DNA from: Salinibacterium sp.
GTDB lineage: Bacteria; Actinomycetota; Actinomycetes; Actinomycetales; Microbacteriaceae
DNA length: 64,000 bases
NCBI GenBank assembly: GCA_025351795.1
Contig: JANXVG010000052.1
Coordinates: 58,790-122,789 of the forward strand
Direction: 5' to 3'
Shown: piece by piece, positions 52,613 through 61,162 of the stretch
Position numbering within the stretch: the first letter of the stretch is position 1
How the letters are laid out: each line of letters opens with the position of its first letter
Notes under the pieces: generated by a model
The model's database searches: none
The model's input: only the letters and a program-made list of their open reading frames with translations
What the model was told of the DNA's origin: nothing
Made by a program: the position numbers and the translations under genes

Positions 52613-53335
52613 ATGACTAGCCCCGCGACCACCCCGAGAACCGTGCTCATCACCGGGGGAAATCGCGGAATTGGGTTCGCTATCGCCGAAGAATTCCTGG
52701 CACAGGGTCACCGAGTCGCGGTCACCGCTCGGTCGGGGAACGGCCCAACGGGTTCGCTAACCGTGCGCGCGGACGTCGTGGATGCCGCGAGTATCGATGC
52801 GGCGTTCACCGAGGTTGAGGCCGAGCTCGGGCCCGTCGAAGTGCTGATAGCAAACGCCGGAATCACGAGAGACACGCTGCTTTTGCGCATGAGCGACGAG
52901 GACTTCACCGACGTTATCGATACCAACCTGAGCGGTGCCTTTCGTGTCGTCAAGCGCGCTTCCAAGGGGATGCTTAAAGCGCGGTTCGGCCGAGTCGTCC
53001 TCGTGTCGAGCGTCGTTGGCCTGCTCGGCTCGGCCGGTCAGGTTAACTACTCGGCGTCTAAGAGCGGGCTCATCGGCATTGCTCGCTCGCTCACTCGTGA
53101 GCTTGGCTCGCGCGGCATCACAGCAAACGTGGTCGCGCCCGGATTCATCGAGACCGACATGACGGACACCCTACCCGAGGCCCAGCGTCAGGCGTACCTC
53201 AAGCAGATCCCGGCGGGGCGCTTCGCGACGCCGTCCGAGGTGGCGAGAGTGATTGTCTGGCTCGCGAGCGACGATGCCGGCTATATCTCGGGAGCGGTCA
53301 TCCCGGTCGATGGTGGCCTCGGCATGGGCCACTAA
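52613..53335 (+). CDS. fabG: 3-oxoacyl-ACP reductase-like SDR (FabG)
   Basis: The 240-residue short-chain dehydrogenase has the NADP-binding GGNRGIG at 15-21, the structural NAG in IANAGITRD, the catalytic Tyr-x-x-x-Lys in NYSASKSG and the C-terminal PVDGGLGMGH. In fatty acid synthesis FabG reduces 3-oxoacyl-ACP with NADPH. Close similarity to that subgroup (ITRDTLLLRM) supports the name. A role outside fatty acid synthesis is possible because no other fab gene is adjacent. ATG 52613 is chosen as a leaderless start. Confidence 0.88.
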   Translation: MTSPATTPRTVLITGGNRGIGFAIAEEFLAQGHRVAVTARSGNGPTGSLTVRADVVDAASIDAAFTEVEAELGPVEVLIANAGITRDTLLLRMSDEDFTDVIDTNLSGAFRVVKRASKGMLKARFGRVVLVSSVVGLLGSAGQVNYSASKSGLIGIARSLTRELGSRGITANVVAPGFIETDMTDTLPEAQRQAYLKQIPAGRFATPSEVARVIVWLASDDAGYISGAVIPVDGGLGMGH

Positions 53336-53340
53336 CGGGT

Positions 53341-53979
53341 CTAGCCCCGAAGCCCAAGCAGTGGTAGTAACTGGCTGAGGTCTCGCACGTCCATGATCAC
53401 GTCTGCCTCGTCACGCACCGGCGCCTTCGCGTCGAAGCCGACGGCAAGACCGGTGATCGCCATCATCCGCAAATCATTGGCGCCGTCGCCGACCGCGACC
53501 GTCTGCTCAAGTGGGATGCCGAAGTCGGCGGCCCATTCACGAAGCGTCGATGCCTTCGCCTCGGCATCGATTACCGCACCGCTGAGCGCGCCAGTAAGCA
53601 CGCCATCCACAATCTCGAGTCGGTTTGCCCGCCAGTAGTCGACACCGAGCCGGTCGGCAACCGGATCGAGGACCTCGTGGAATCCGCCGGAAACAACGGC
53701 AACCCGCCCGCCGGCTGCGTGCACCCCCGCGATCATCTCGGGCACGCCCGACGTCACTCGAACGTGTGCGCCCACAGTCGCAAATACTGATTCAGGGAGG
53801 CCTCTCAGCGTTGCAACCCGCGCGCGCAGTGACGCCTCGAAGTCACGCTCACCATTCATCGTGCTCAGCGTGATTGCCGCGACCGTTTCGAGCGAACCGG
53901 CTTCGGCCGCAAGCAACTCGATCACTTCGTTCTCGATGAGGGTCGAGTCGGCGTCAAGCACGACGAGGAAGCGAGCCAT
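53341..53979 (-). CDS. serB: Phosphoserine phosphatase
   Basis: The 212-residue HAD-family enzyme has the nucleophile motif DADSTL (Asp9, Asp11), the motif II serine in VVSGGFHEV and motif III/IV GDGANDLRMM. The SGGF and DGANDLxM strings are specific to SerB, which makes serine from phosphoserine. It has only the catalytic domain, without an N-terminal ACT domain. AGGAAGG precedes the ATG. It lies 25 bases after glgC and is probably cotranscribed. Confidence 0.93.
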   Translation of the reverse strand: MARFLVVLDADSTLIENEVIELLAAEAGSLETVAAITLSTMNGERDFEASLRARVATLRGLPESVFATVGAHVRVTSGVPEMIAGVHAAGGRVAVVSGGFHEVLDPVADRLGVDYWRANRLEIVDGVLTGALSGAVIDAEAKASTLREWAADFGIPLEQTVAVGDGANDLRMMAITGLAVGFDAKAPVRDEADVIMDVRDLSQLLPLLGLRG

Positions 53980-54004
53980 CGGCGACGGGTGCCTTCCTGG
54001 TGAC

Positions 54005-55249
54005 CTACGAAACGGCGACGTGGACGCCCTTGCCGACGACGGTGATGCCGGTTTCGGTCACCGTGAATCCGCGAGCTCGATCGGCGTCGTGATCGACGCC
54101 AACCGACGCGCCCGGTTCAACGACAACATCCTTGTCAAGGATAGCCCGACGTACGACAGCGTTGGGCATGATGCGCGCCCGCTCGAACACCACCGAATCG
54201 ACCACCATCGCCCCAGATTCGACCGTGGTCCATGGGCCCAGGATGCTGCGTTCAATGTGGGCGCCCGAAAGCAGTGAGCCTAGTGAAACGATCGAATCGA
54301 TCATTGTTCCCAGATAGCCCCGGGCATCTCGAACAAACTTAGCGGGAGGGGAGTTGAGTTGTTGGCTGAAGATCGGCCACTCGCGGTTGTACAGGTTGAA
54401 GATCGGCAGCGCTGAAATCAGGTCCTGGTGTGCCTCGTAGAACGACTCGATCGTTCCCACATCCCGCCAGTAGAACCGGTCGCGTTCGGTCGACCCTGGC
54501 ACCAGATTTCGGTTGAGATCGTAGACGCCAGCCAGACCGCGCGACACAAAATCAGGAACGATGTCACCACCCATGTCGTGATTGGAATCGCTGCGCTCAC
54601 CGTCACGGATCACCGCGTCGATGAGCACGTCTGCGTCGAAGATGTAGTTGCCCATTGACGCCAGAACTTCGTGGGGGGAGTCAACAAGGCCAACCGGGTT
54701 CTGCGGTTTCTCATGGAAAGCGGCAATACGCGTCGAATCCTTCGCGTCTACCTCGATTACCCCAAACTGGTCGGCGAGGCCGATTGGCTGACGGATAGCG
54801 GCGACGGTGACTCCCAGGCCCGAGGCAACGTGTGCCTCAATCATTTGGCTGAAATCCATGCGGTAGACGTGGTCGGCACCGACCACCACAACAATGTCGG
54901 GCTTCTCGTCACGCAAGAGATTGAGGCTCTGCAGGATCGCATCTGCTGACCCGCTAAACCAGCGCTTGCCAAGCCGCTGTTGGGCTGGCACCGATGCCAC
55001 GTAGGCGTCGAGGAGGCCAGACAAGCGCCAGGTTTGCGAAACATGGCGATCGAGACTGTGCGATTTGTACTGCGTGAGCACCACGATCTTCGTGAGTCCG
55101 GAGTTGATCAGGTTGCTAAGCGCGAAGTCGATGAGCCGGTAGCCACCGCCAAACGGCACCGCTGGCTTCGCTCGGTCCGCGGTGAGCGGCATCAGCCGCT
55201 TGCCTTCGCCCCCTGCGAGAACGATTCCGAAAATCTTCTGTGCGGCCAT
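54005..55249 (-). CDS. glgC: Glucose-1-phosphate adenylyltransferase
   Basis: The 414-residue enzyme makes ADP-glucose from glucose 1-phosphate and ATP, the committed step of glycogen synthesis. The N-terminal nucleotidyltransferase motif [16 protein letters not shown] and the substrate loop [16 protein letters not shown] are clear, and a C-terminal left-handed helix domain follows. ATG 55249 begins MAAQKIFG and fits a leaderless start. It is divergent from glgA. Confidence 0.96.
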   Translation of the reverse strand: MAAQKIFGIVLAGGEGKRLMPLTADRAKPAVPFGGGYRLIDFALSNLINSGLTKIVVLTQYKSHSLDRHVSQTWRLSGLLDAYVASVPAQQRLGKRWFSGSADAILQSLNLLRDEKPDIVVVVGADHVYRMDFSQMIEAHVASGLGVTVAAIRQPIGLADQFGVIEVDAKDSTRIAAFHEKPQNPVGLVDSPHEVLASMGNYIFDADVLIDAVIRDGERSDSNHDMGGDIVPDFVSRGLAGVYDLNRNLVPGSTERDRFYWRDVGTIESFYEAHQDLISALPIFNLYNREWPIFSQQLNSPPAKFVRDARGYLGTMIDSIVSLGSLLSGAHIERSILGPWTTVESGAMVVDSVVFERARIMPNAVVRRAILDKDVVVEPGASVGVDHDADRARGFTVTETGITVVGKGVHVAVS

Positions 55250-55255
55250 AAGGCA

Positions 55256-55261
55256 AGAGTA
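55256..55261 (-). promoter_or_regulatory. Candidate -10 for leaderless glgC mRNA
   Basis: The minus strand reads TACTCT, six bases, then ATG at 55249. It lies inside the 46-base glgC-glgA gap. Confidence 0.5.
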
Positions 55262-55282
55262 GGCGAGCCGGTGGTGCTGTAC

Positions 55283-55288
55283 TAGTTT
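55283..55288 (+). promoter_or_regulatory. Candidate -10 for leaderless glgA mRNA
   Basis: TAGTTT, seven bases, then ATG at 55296. Its -35 region would fall on the glgC -10. Confidence 0.45.
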
Positions 55289-55295
55289 CTCAACC

Positions 55296-56477
55296 ATGCG
55301 CGTAGATGTAATTAGCCGTGAATATCCGCCAGAGGTGTACGGCGGGGCCGGAGTGCACGTCGCCGAGTTGGTGCGAGCGCTGCGCCCGGACCTCGACGTA
55401 ATCGTGCGCTGCTTCGGGATGCCTCGTGACGAACCAGACGTCTTCTCCTACCTGGTGCCCGCCGAGCTGTCCGGCGCAAACCCGTCGATCGCTACTCTCG
55501 GGGTCGATCTGCAAATTGCTCAGGACGTGGCCGGTGCGAATCTCGTACACTCCCATACTTGGTACGCGAATGCCGCGGGGATGCTCGCGTCGCAACTGCA
55601 CGGGATTCCCCACGTCGTCACCGCTCACAGTCTTGAGCCGCTGCGGCCGTGGAAAGCCGAGCAACTGGGCGGCGGCTACCGCGTGTCACGCTGGATCGAG
55701 CGCTCGGCTTTCGCCGAGGCATCCGCGATCATCGCGGTCAGCGAAGGCATGAAGCGAGACATTATGCGCTCGTACCCGTTTCTCGACGAGGCGCGAGTAA
55801 CCGTCGTTCACAACGGAATCGATCTCGAGCGGTGGAAACCGGTCAACGACGACGAGATCGTGCGCGGCCTTGGCATCGACCCAACTCGGCCCTCCGTGGT
55901 GTTCGTCGGGCGCATTACGCGACAAAAGGGGCTGCCATACCTGCTCAAGGCTGCGGCGCTACTGCCCCACGATGTGCAACTCGTGCTGTGCGCCGGGGCA
56001 CCAGACACGCCAGAGATTCTCGCAGAGGTCCAGGCGGGCGTCGCGGGGCTCCAGTCCGAGCGCTCCGGGGTGATCTGGCTCGATACACTCCTGAGCCATC
56101 ACGAACTCGCCGCGGTGCTCAGCCAAGCCACCACGTTCGTCTGCCCATCGGTCTACGAACCCCTTGGTATCGTCAATCTTGAGGCTATGGCGTGCTCGAC
56201 TCCGGTGGTTGGCACTGCGACGGGCGGCATCCCCGAGGTCATCGACGACGGTGTCACTGGGCGCCTGGTGCCCATCGACCAAGTGGGCGATGGCACTGGC
56301 ACTCCTATCGACCCCGACAAGTTCATCGCTGATCTCGCTGCGACCCTGCGAGAAGTGGTGAGTGACCCGGAGCGCGCTCGGCGGATGGGGGCAGCTGGTC
56401 GGCGGCGCGCCGAGCGCGACTTCTCGTGGACCAGCATTGCCGACCGCACGCGAGCCATTTACGGATCGCTCACCTGA
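55296..56477 (+). CDS. glgA: Glycogen synthase (GT4 type, actinobacterial GlgA)
   Basis: The 393-residue GT-B glycosyltransferase starts with [14 protein letters not shown], the nucleotide-sugar loop of actinobacterial GlgA. It has [16 protein letters not shown], and the E-x7-E region [12 protein letters not shown]. Members use ADP-glucose to extend glucan. In mycobacteria the equivalent protein (GlgM) makes maltose 1-phosphate, so the product here could be either. It is divergent from glgC. Confidence 0.93.
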   Translation: MRVDVISREYPPEVYGGAGVHVAELVRALRPDLDVIVRCFGMPRDEPDVFSYLVPAELSGANPSIATLGVDLQIAQDVAGANLVHSHTWYANAAGMLASQLHGIPHVVTAHSLEPLRPWKAEQLGGGYRVSRWIERSAFAEASAIIAVSEGMKRDIMRSYPFLDEARVTVVHNGIDLERWKPVNDDEIVRGLGIDPTRPSVVFVGRITRQKGLPYLLKAAALLPHDVQLVLCAGAPDTPEILAEVQAGVAGLQSERSGVIWLDTLLSHHELAAVLSQATTFVCPSVYEPLGIVNLEAMACSTPVVGTATGGIPEVIDDGVTGRLVPIDQVGDGTGTPIDPDKFIADLAATLREVVSDPERARRMGAAGRRRAERDFSWTSIADRTRAIYGSLT

Positions 56478-56487
56478 CGGTGCCGTC

Positions 56488-56493
56488 TAGGCT
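56488..56493 (+). promoter_or_regulatory. TAGGCT upstream of the ABC ATPase gene
   Basis: TAGGCT ends nine bases before ATG 56503, with GGAGGA directly between them. The ribosome binding site argues for ordinary translation from a longer transcript, so a promoter role is uncertain. Confidence 0.25.
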
Positions 56494-56502
56494 GGAGGAA
56501 TC

Positions 56503-57285
56503 ATGGCTAGCGTTCTTCAGTTCACCGATGTCTCCGTCGTTCGCGCCGGCAACACCATCCTCAACTCTGTGTCCTGGTCGGTCGACTCCGACGAGCGTTG
56601 GGTAATTCTCGGACCGAACGGCGCCGGGAAGACGACTCTGCTGCAGGTCGCATCTGCATCGACCCACCCGACATCGGGCTCCGCGCGCATTCTTGACGAC
56701 ACGATCGGCAAGGTCGACGTTTTCGAGTTACGCCCGCGGATCGGATTCGCATCTACTGCACTTGCCAAACGTGTTCCCGCCAACGAGCGGGTGATCGACG
56801 TGGTGCTCACCGCAGCGTATTCGGTGACGGGCCGGTGGAATGAGACGTACGACGCTGTCGACGTGCGACGCGCCCAGCGGGTGCTCGCCGAGTGGAAACT
56901 TGAGTCGTTCGAGGAGCGACTGTTCGGAACGCTCAGCGATGGCGAGCAGAAGCGTGTGCAAATCGCTCGATCGGTCATGACCGATCCGGAGCTGCTGTTG
57001 CTGGATGAGCCGGCCGCGTCCCTCGATTTGGGAGCCCGTGAAGAACTCCTGCAACTGCTGGGCGGCTATGCCAGTGCGCCATCTGCGCCTGCGATTGTGA
57101 TGGTCACCCATCACGTTGAAGAAATTCCTCAAGGTTTCACCCACGCGATGCTGTTGCGTGGGGGTGTGATCGAGGCAGCGGGCGAGATCGCCGAAGTGCT
57201 CACGGCTGAGAACTTGAGCGCAACCTTCGGACTCACGCTCGATGTCACCCACGACCATGGGCGATTTACCGCTAGGGCTGCGTAA
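56503..57285 (+). CDS. Stand-alone ABC transporter ATP-binding protein
   Basis: The 260-residue protein has Walker A GPNGAGKTT, the slightly unusual signature LSDGEQKR in place of LSGGQ, and Walker B LLLLDEPAASLD with a following THHVEEIP. No permease or binding-protein gene is adjacent, so the substrate cannot be inferred. It resembles the single-domain ATPases often labelled as iron or molybdate related. ATG 56503 follows GGAGGA. Confidence 0.88.
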   Translation: MASVLQFTDVSVVRAGNTILNSVSWSVDSDERWVILGPNGAGKTTLLQVASASTHPTSGSARILDDTIGKVDVFELRPRIGFASTALAKRVPANERVIDVVLTAAYSVTGRWNETYDAVDVRRAQRVLAEWKLESFEERLFGTLSDGEQKRVQIARSVMTDPELLLLDEPAASLDLGAREELLQLLGGYASAPSAPAIVMVTHHVEEIPQGFTHAMLLRGGVIEAAGEIAEVLTAENLSATFGLTLDVTHDHGRFTARAA

Positions 57286-57388
57286 GCGGTCAAAGACCGT
57301 CGCCTCTGGTAAGCTGTCAACTCGGCCGTGCTGCTTCTTCGACTAGGCCACACTGACTTTCTCCAGCCACACAACCCAAGGATTTGCG

Positions 57389-57640
57389 ATGAAGACTGAC
57401 ACCCATCCCGACTACGCGCCTGTCGTGTTCCGTGACCTCGCGTCCGGCGTGTCGTTTCTCACCCGTTCCACGGTCTCGAGCGCGAAGACGATCGAGTGGG
57501 AAGACGGCAACACCTACCCGGTTATCGACGTCGAAATCTCGGCAGAGTCGCACCCGTTCTACACCGGCAAGCAGCGCATCATGGACTCGGCCGGCCGCGT
57601 CGAGAAGTTCAACTCGCGCTACAAGGGCTTCGGCAAATAG
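57389..57640 (+). CDS. rpmE2: 50S ribosomal protein L31, type B
   Basis: The 83-residue protein begins [16 protein letters not shown] and has the L31B pattern [13 protein letters not shown] and [14 protein letters not shown]. It has no cysteine, so it is the zinc-independent paralogue usually induced when zinc is scarce. AAGGA precedes the ATG. The 103-base gap before it has TAAGCT at 57310-57315 as a possible -10. I could not make out a Zur-type palindrome. Confidence 0.95.
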   Translation: MKTDTHPDYAPVVFRDLASGVSFLTRSTVSSAKTIEWEDGNTYPVIDVEISAESHPFYTGKQRIMDSAGRVEKFNSRYKGFGK

Positions 57641-57697
57641 GCACTATTCGTTCATCGAGCCCGTCGAGAAATCGGCGGGGTCGATCGCGTTGACGGC

Positions 57698-58390
57698 TTA
57701 GTAACTCGGCCACCCGCCCCGGTCAGACACGAAGTCCGGGTTGTGGGTTCTGCGCATGTAGTCGGCAAAGTTCGCGTCTTGGTCGGCGCTCCACCCCACT
57801 TGGGAGATGTGCAGATCAGTCGCATCGATGGCAAGCTGTGCCGGGTAGCGCCTGACCATGGATTGCGCAACTCGGCCTGCTGCGACGGCATCGGCTCCGG
57901 CATCGTGTGCGTCTGTCAGGTCTACCCCGTAGACGAGTGCTGCAGCCTCTAATGTGCGCTTTCCCTTGCGATACCGATCGACCACCTTGTCGAGCACTAA
58001 CGGGTCGATTATCGCAGCGGGAGTAGCCAGCGGGTCGAGTCCATACCTCGTGGCTTCGCGGTCGAGCAGGGTGAGGTCGTAGCACGCGTTGTAGATCGTG
58101 AGGGCCAGGCCACGAGCAAAGATATCCGACAGGGCAGCGATGATTTCACCGACTACTTCGACGGCTGGCCGGCCATCGCGACGTGCGCGCTCGGTCGTAA
58201 TGCCGTGCACGGCGCTGGCCTGCTCGGGGATCTCGATCCCGGGATCTGCGAGCCAATCCCGACGTTCGATGACCTGGCCCGACGCCCCGATCACTCCGAC
58301 GTGCGCAGAGACAATTCGACTGGTCTCTACGTCGATTCCGGTGGTCTCAAGGTCGAAAACGGCAAGAGTGTCAAACCACGGTGTACTCAT
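57698..58390 (-). CDS. DnaQ-like 3'-5' exonuclease (DEDDh)
   Basis: The 230-residue protein has the exonuclease motifs DLETTG (Asp13, Glu15), NACYDLTLLD (Asp) and HDAGADA (His, Asp). This is the DEDDh set of the DNA polymerase III epsilon family. It is a free-standing exonuclease of the kind common in actinobacteria. The role in proofreading, repair or RNA turnover cannot be decided from the sequence. The ATG fits a leaderless start. Confidence 0.92.
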   Translation of the reverse strand: MSTPWFDTLAVFDLETTGIDVETSRIVSAHVGVIGASGQVIERRDWLADPGIEIPEQASAVHGITTERARRDGRPAVEVVGEIIAALSDIFARGLALTIYNACYDLTLLDREATRYGLDPLATPAAIIDPLVLDKVVDRYRKGKRTLEAAALVYGVDLTDAHDAGADAVAAGRVAQSMVRRYPAQLAIDATDLHISQVGWSADQDANFADYMRRTHNPDFVSDRGGWPSY

Positions 58391-58396
58391 GGATAC

Positions 58397-58402
58397 AGGC
58401 TA
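58397..58402 (-). promoter_or_regulatory. Candidate -10 for leaderless exonuclease mRNA
   Basis: The minus strand reads TAGCCT, six bases, then ATG at 58390, with no ribosome binding site. Confidence 0.55.
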
Positions 58403-58440
58403 GGCGACGCCTGCGACACCGCGCCGAGTGGCACACCGCA

Positions 58441-60165
58441 CTAGGTTCGACCGCCCACAAAGTGCGTCGCGCCCACATGCAACCAGTAGAAGCTCTGGGT
58501 ACCGAGCGTCAACTGCAGAGAACCGTCTTCACTGATGGTGGGGAACTGGCTGCCACCGAACAGGTCATAGGTAGTCGCACCCACAAAATCGGGAGCAGAA
58601 ATTTCGACGGAGACGGGATTGTGGGCAAAGCTGAATACGCATAGTACCGTCTCGGGAGAATCGCCGAACTGACTACCCGATCCTTCGTACTCCCGCACGA
58701 ACGCGAGAACCGATTCGTTGTTCGTGTCGAGAATTCGTAACGACCCCAGCCCGAAGGTGGGATGCCCCTTCCGCACGTGAATCACATTGCGAATCCAGTG
58801 CAGCAGAGATCGCGACTGGGCGAGTTGAGACTCCACGTTGATGAGGTTGTAGTTGTACACGAGTGACTGAACGACGGGCAGGTAGAGCTTGCCGGGGTCG
58901 GCGTGTGAGAACCCTGCATTGCGGTCAGGAGTCCACTGCATGGGCGTGCGCGACGAATCACGGTCGGGTAGCCAGATGTTGTCGCCCATACCGATTTCAT
59001 CGCCGTAGTACAGGAATGGGCTGCCCTGGAGGGAGAACAGGAGCGCGTGGGCAAGTTCCAGTTCCGCGCGGGAGTTGTCGAGCAGCGGGGCGAGGCGGCG
59101 GCGAATGCCCACATTGGAGCGCATCCGTGGGTCGTAGGCATACCAGCCGTACATTGCCTGGCGATATTCTTCGCTCACCATCTCCAGGGTGAGTTCGTCG
59201 TGGTTGCGCAGGAAAACGCCCCAAGCCGCACCTGGCGGCACCTCGGTCGTCTCCTTCAGGAGACGCACGAGTTCCCCAGCCTGCTGCGAGCGAAGCGAAT
59301 AGAAGATACGCGGCATAACGGGAAAGTCAAAAGCCATGTGACATTCGGGTTCTTCCTCGGTACCGAAGAATGACACGACCTCCTGCGGCCACTGGTTGGC
59401 CTCGGCGATGAGCACGCGACCGGGATACTCCTTATCGACAATCGCACGGATTTCCTTGATGAACTCGTGGGTTTTCGGTTCACCCTCACCATTACCGTCT
59501 TCGGATTCAAACAGGTAAGGAATCGCATCCAGGCGGATGCCGTCGACGCCCATATCGAGCCAGAACCGAACCGTGTCGATCGTCGCCTCGCGCACCGCCG
59601 GATTGTCGAAGTTGAGGTCGGGCTGGTGGGAGAAGAAACGGTGGAAGTAGAACTGGCGGCGCACCGGGTCGAACGCCCAGTTCGACTCCTCGGTGTCGAC
59701 GAAGATGACCCGGATGTTGGGGTACTTCTGGTCGCTGTCACTCCACACGTAGTAGTCGCCGAACGGCCCGTGGGGGTCTAGCCTGGACTGCTGAAACCAG
59801 TCGTGGGCATCCGACGTGTGGTTGAGCGGGTAGTCCATGACGATGCGCATGTTGCGCTCGTGAGCTTTCGTGACAAGATCCTTAAACTCATCGACAGTGC
59901 CGAATTCGGGCAAAACACTCTTAAAGTCGGAAACGTCGTATCCGCCATCGCGCAGCGGGGAGGCGTAGATCGGCGGAATCCAGAGCGCGTCAACACCGAG
60001 CCACTGCAGGTAGTCGAGCTTGCCGACGAGTCCGGCGAGGTCGCCAGACCCGTCACCGTTGCTGTCGACGAACGAGCGCACCATCACCTCGTAGAACACG
60101 GCGCGCCGGTACCACTGGGTATCTAAGGTCAGCCCGGGCAACTGGATAGGCGCTGTAAAACTCAC
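58441..60165 (-). CDS. treS: Trehalose synthase (maltose alpha-D-glucosyltransferase)
   Basis: The 574-residue GH13 protein interconverts maltose and trehalose. The TreS-type N-terminus WYRRAVFYEVMVRSF, the nucleophile Asp in GIRLDAIPYLF, the acid Glu in LIAEANQWP and the FLRNHDELTLEM segment are present. There is no fused maltokinase, which some TreS proteins carry. The start is GTG 60165 behind AAGGAG. Likely -10 on this strand is TAGACT at 60192-60197. Confidence 0.94.
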   Translation of the reverse strand: MSFTAPIQLPGLTLDTQWYRRAVFYEVMVRSFVDSNGDGSGDLAGLVGKLDYLQWLGVDALWIPPIYASPLRDGGYDVSDFKSVLPEFGTVDEFKDLVTKAHERNMRIVMDYPLNHTSDAHDWFQQSRLDPHGPFGDYYVWSDSDQKYPNIRVIFVDTEESNWAFDPVRRQFYFHRFFSHQPDLNFDNPAVREATIDTVRFWLDMGVDGIRLDAIPYLFESEDGNGEGEPKTHEFIKEIRAIVDKEYPGRVLIAEANQWPQEVVSFFGTEEEPECHMAFDFPVMPRIFYSLRSQQAGELVRLLKETTEVPPGAAWGVFLRNHDELTLEMVSEEYRQAMYGWYAYDPRMRSNVGIRRRLAPLLDNSRAELELAHALLFSLQGSPFLYYGDEIGMGDNIWLPDRDSSRTPMQWTPDRNAGFSHADPGKLYLPVVQSLVYNYNLINVESQLAQSRSLLHWIRNVIHVRKGHPTFGLGSLRILDTNNESVLAFVREYEGSGSQFGDSPETVLCVFSFAHNPVSVEISAPDFVGATTYDLFGGSQFPTISEDGSLQLTLGTQSFYWLHVGATHFVGGRT

Positions 60166-60191
60166 GAGGCTCCTTGATGATCAATTGTTCG

Positions 60192-60197
60192 AGTCTA
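60192..60197 (-). promoter_or_regulatory. Candidate -10 for treS
   Basis: The minus strand reads TAGACT, placing the transcript start near 60185 and giving a leader of about 20 bases with AAGGAG. It is back to back with a plus-strand TAGACT for the hydrolase gene. Confidence 0.45.
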
Positions 60198-60208
60198 GGA
60201 CGCACCTG

Positions 60209-60218
60209 CAAGCGCTTG
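60209..60218. promoter_or_regulatory. LacI-family operator-like palindrome
   Basis: CAAGCGCTTG is a perfect 10-base palindrome with the CG centre typical of LacI/GalR-family operators. It sits between the treS and hydrolase -10 elements, over both -35 regions. No LacI gene is in the window. Confidence 0.45.
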
Positions 60219-60233
60219 TTGACCCGGCGTCCC

Positions 60234-60239
60234 TAGACT
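60234..60239 (+). promoter_or_regulatory. Candidate -10 for leaderless hydrolase mRNA
   Basis: TAGACT, eight bases, then ATG at 60248, with no Shine-Dalgarno. Confidence 0.45.
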
Positions 60240-60247
60240 GGTCGACG

Positions 60248-61162
60248 ATGCCTGTCCACTCTCCCTATGCCGCGCTGCTCGCCGACGTGCCCGTTCGGCG
60301 GCACACCGTGTCGGTACTCGGCAGCGAAACCCACTACTGGGAGTACGGCCACGAGAACGCGCCTACGACGATGGTGGTGGCGCACGGATACCGGGGCGAA
60401 CATCACGGACTCGAACCGGTGATCGCGCATCTCGGCGGAATCCGCGTTATCGGGCCCGACCTCCCGGGGTTCGGCGAATCTAGCCCGCTCACCGAGGTCG
60501 CGACGTCGATCGATGGGTATGCAGCCTGGCTCACCGCTTTCGTCGAGAAGCTGGGGCTCACGGGCACAGCGGTAATTTTTGGGCATTCATTCGGCACGAT
60601 CGTGACATCCTTCGCCGTCGCCAACGGCCTAAAGACGCCGAAACTTATTCTGCTGAACCCGATCGCGGCGCCCGCTCTCGAGGGGCCAAGCGCGTTCGGC
60701 ACTAAACTCACGGTCGCGTTTTACCGCACGGCCGGGGCGCTTCCCTCGCGGGTCGGCGCTTGGCTGCTACGCAACCCACTCGTGCCCTATTTCGTCAGCA
60801 CGTCAATGATCCGCACGAAAAACAAGCCGCTCATCCGCTGGATCCACGACCAGCACGCCACCTATTTCGGCCGATTCTCCGACCGCGCTACGGTGATTGC
60901 GGGCTTCAACGCGTCTATCAGCTGCGACGTCAGCGACGTGGCGTCGCGCATCAGCGTGCCTACCCTGCTGATCGGCTCCGATGAAGACCCCATCACGACC
61001 GTCGCGGCACTAGAGCACGTGCAGTCGCTGTTTCCCCATGCCGAACTCACGATTCTGCACGGAGTCGGGCACCTCGTGCACTACGAGATGCCGCGCACGG
61101 CCGCTGCGCGTATCGTCGAGTTTCTGGGAGTCGGCCAGGTCGTCGACTCGGTGCATCCGTGA
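60248..61162 (+). CDS. Alpha/beta hydrolase
   Basis: The 304-residue protein has the alpha/beta hydrolase fold with nucleophile Ser114 in GHSFG, the oxyanion region AHGYRGEHH, an acid Asp in IGSDEDPITT and the catalytic His in GVGHLVHYE. There is no signal peptide. The substrate is unknown. ATG 60248 is preferred over an in-frame upstream ATG at 60185 because of the TAGACT spacing. It is translationally coupled (GTGA) to a glycosyltransferase, suggesting a joint role in lipid or glycan metabolism. Confidence 0.88.
   Translation: MPVHSPYAALLADVPVRRHTVSVLGSETHYWEYGHENAPTTMVVAHGYRGEHHGLEPVIAHLGGIRVIGPDLPGFGESSPLTEVATSIDGYAAWLTAFVEKLGLTGTAVIFGHSFGTIVTSFAVANGLKTPKLILLNPIAAPALEGPSAFGTKLTVAFYRTAGALPSRVGAWLLRNPLVPYFVSTSMIRTKNKPLIRWIHDQHATYFGRFSDRATVIAGFNASISCDVSDVASRISVPTLLIGSDEDPITTVAALEHVQSLFPHAELTILHGVGHLVHYEMPRTAAARIVEFLGVGQVVDSVHP

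Noticed and set aside
57286..57388. Zur-type palindrome upstream of zinc-independent L31.
   Set aside because: Expected from known regulation of L31 paralogues, but no inverted repeat of the right form is visible; only a short CGGTC/GACCG hairpin is present.
60185..60247. Upstream ATG start for the alpha/beta hydrolase, adding 21 residues.
   Set aside because: It would put the promoter elements and the palindrome inside the coding sequence and the extra residues look non-conserved.
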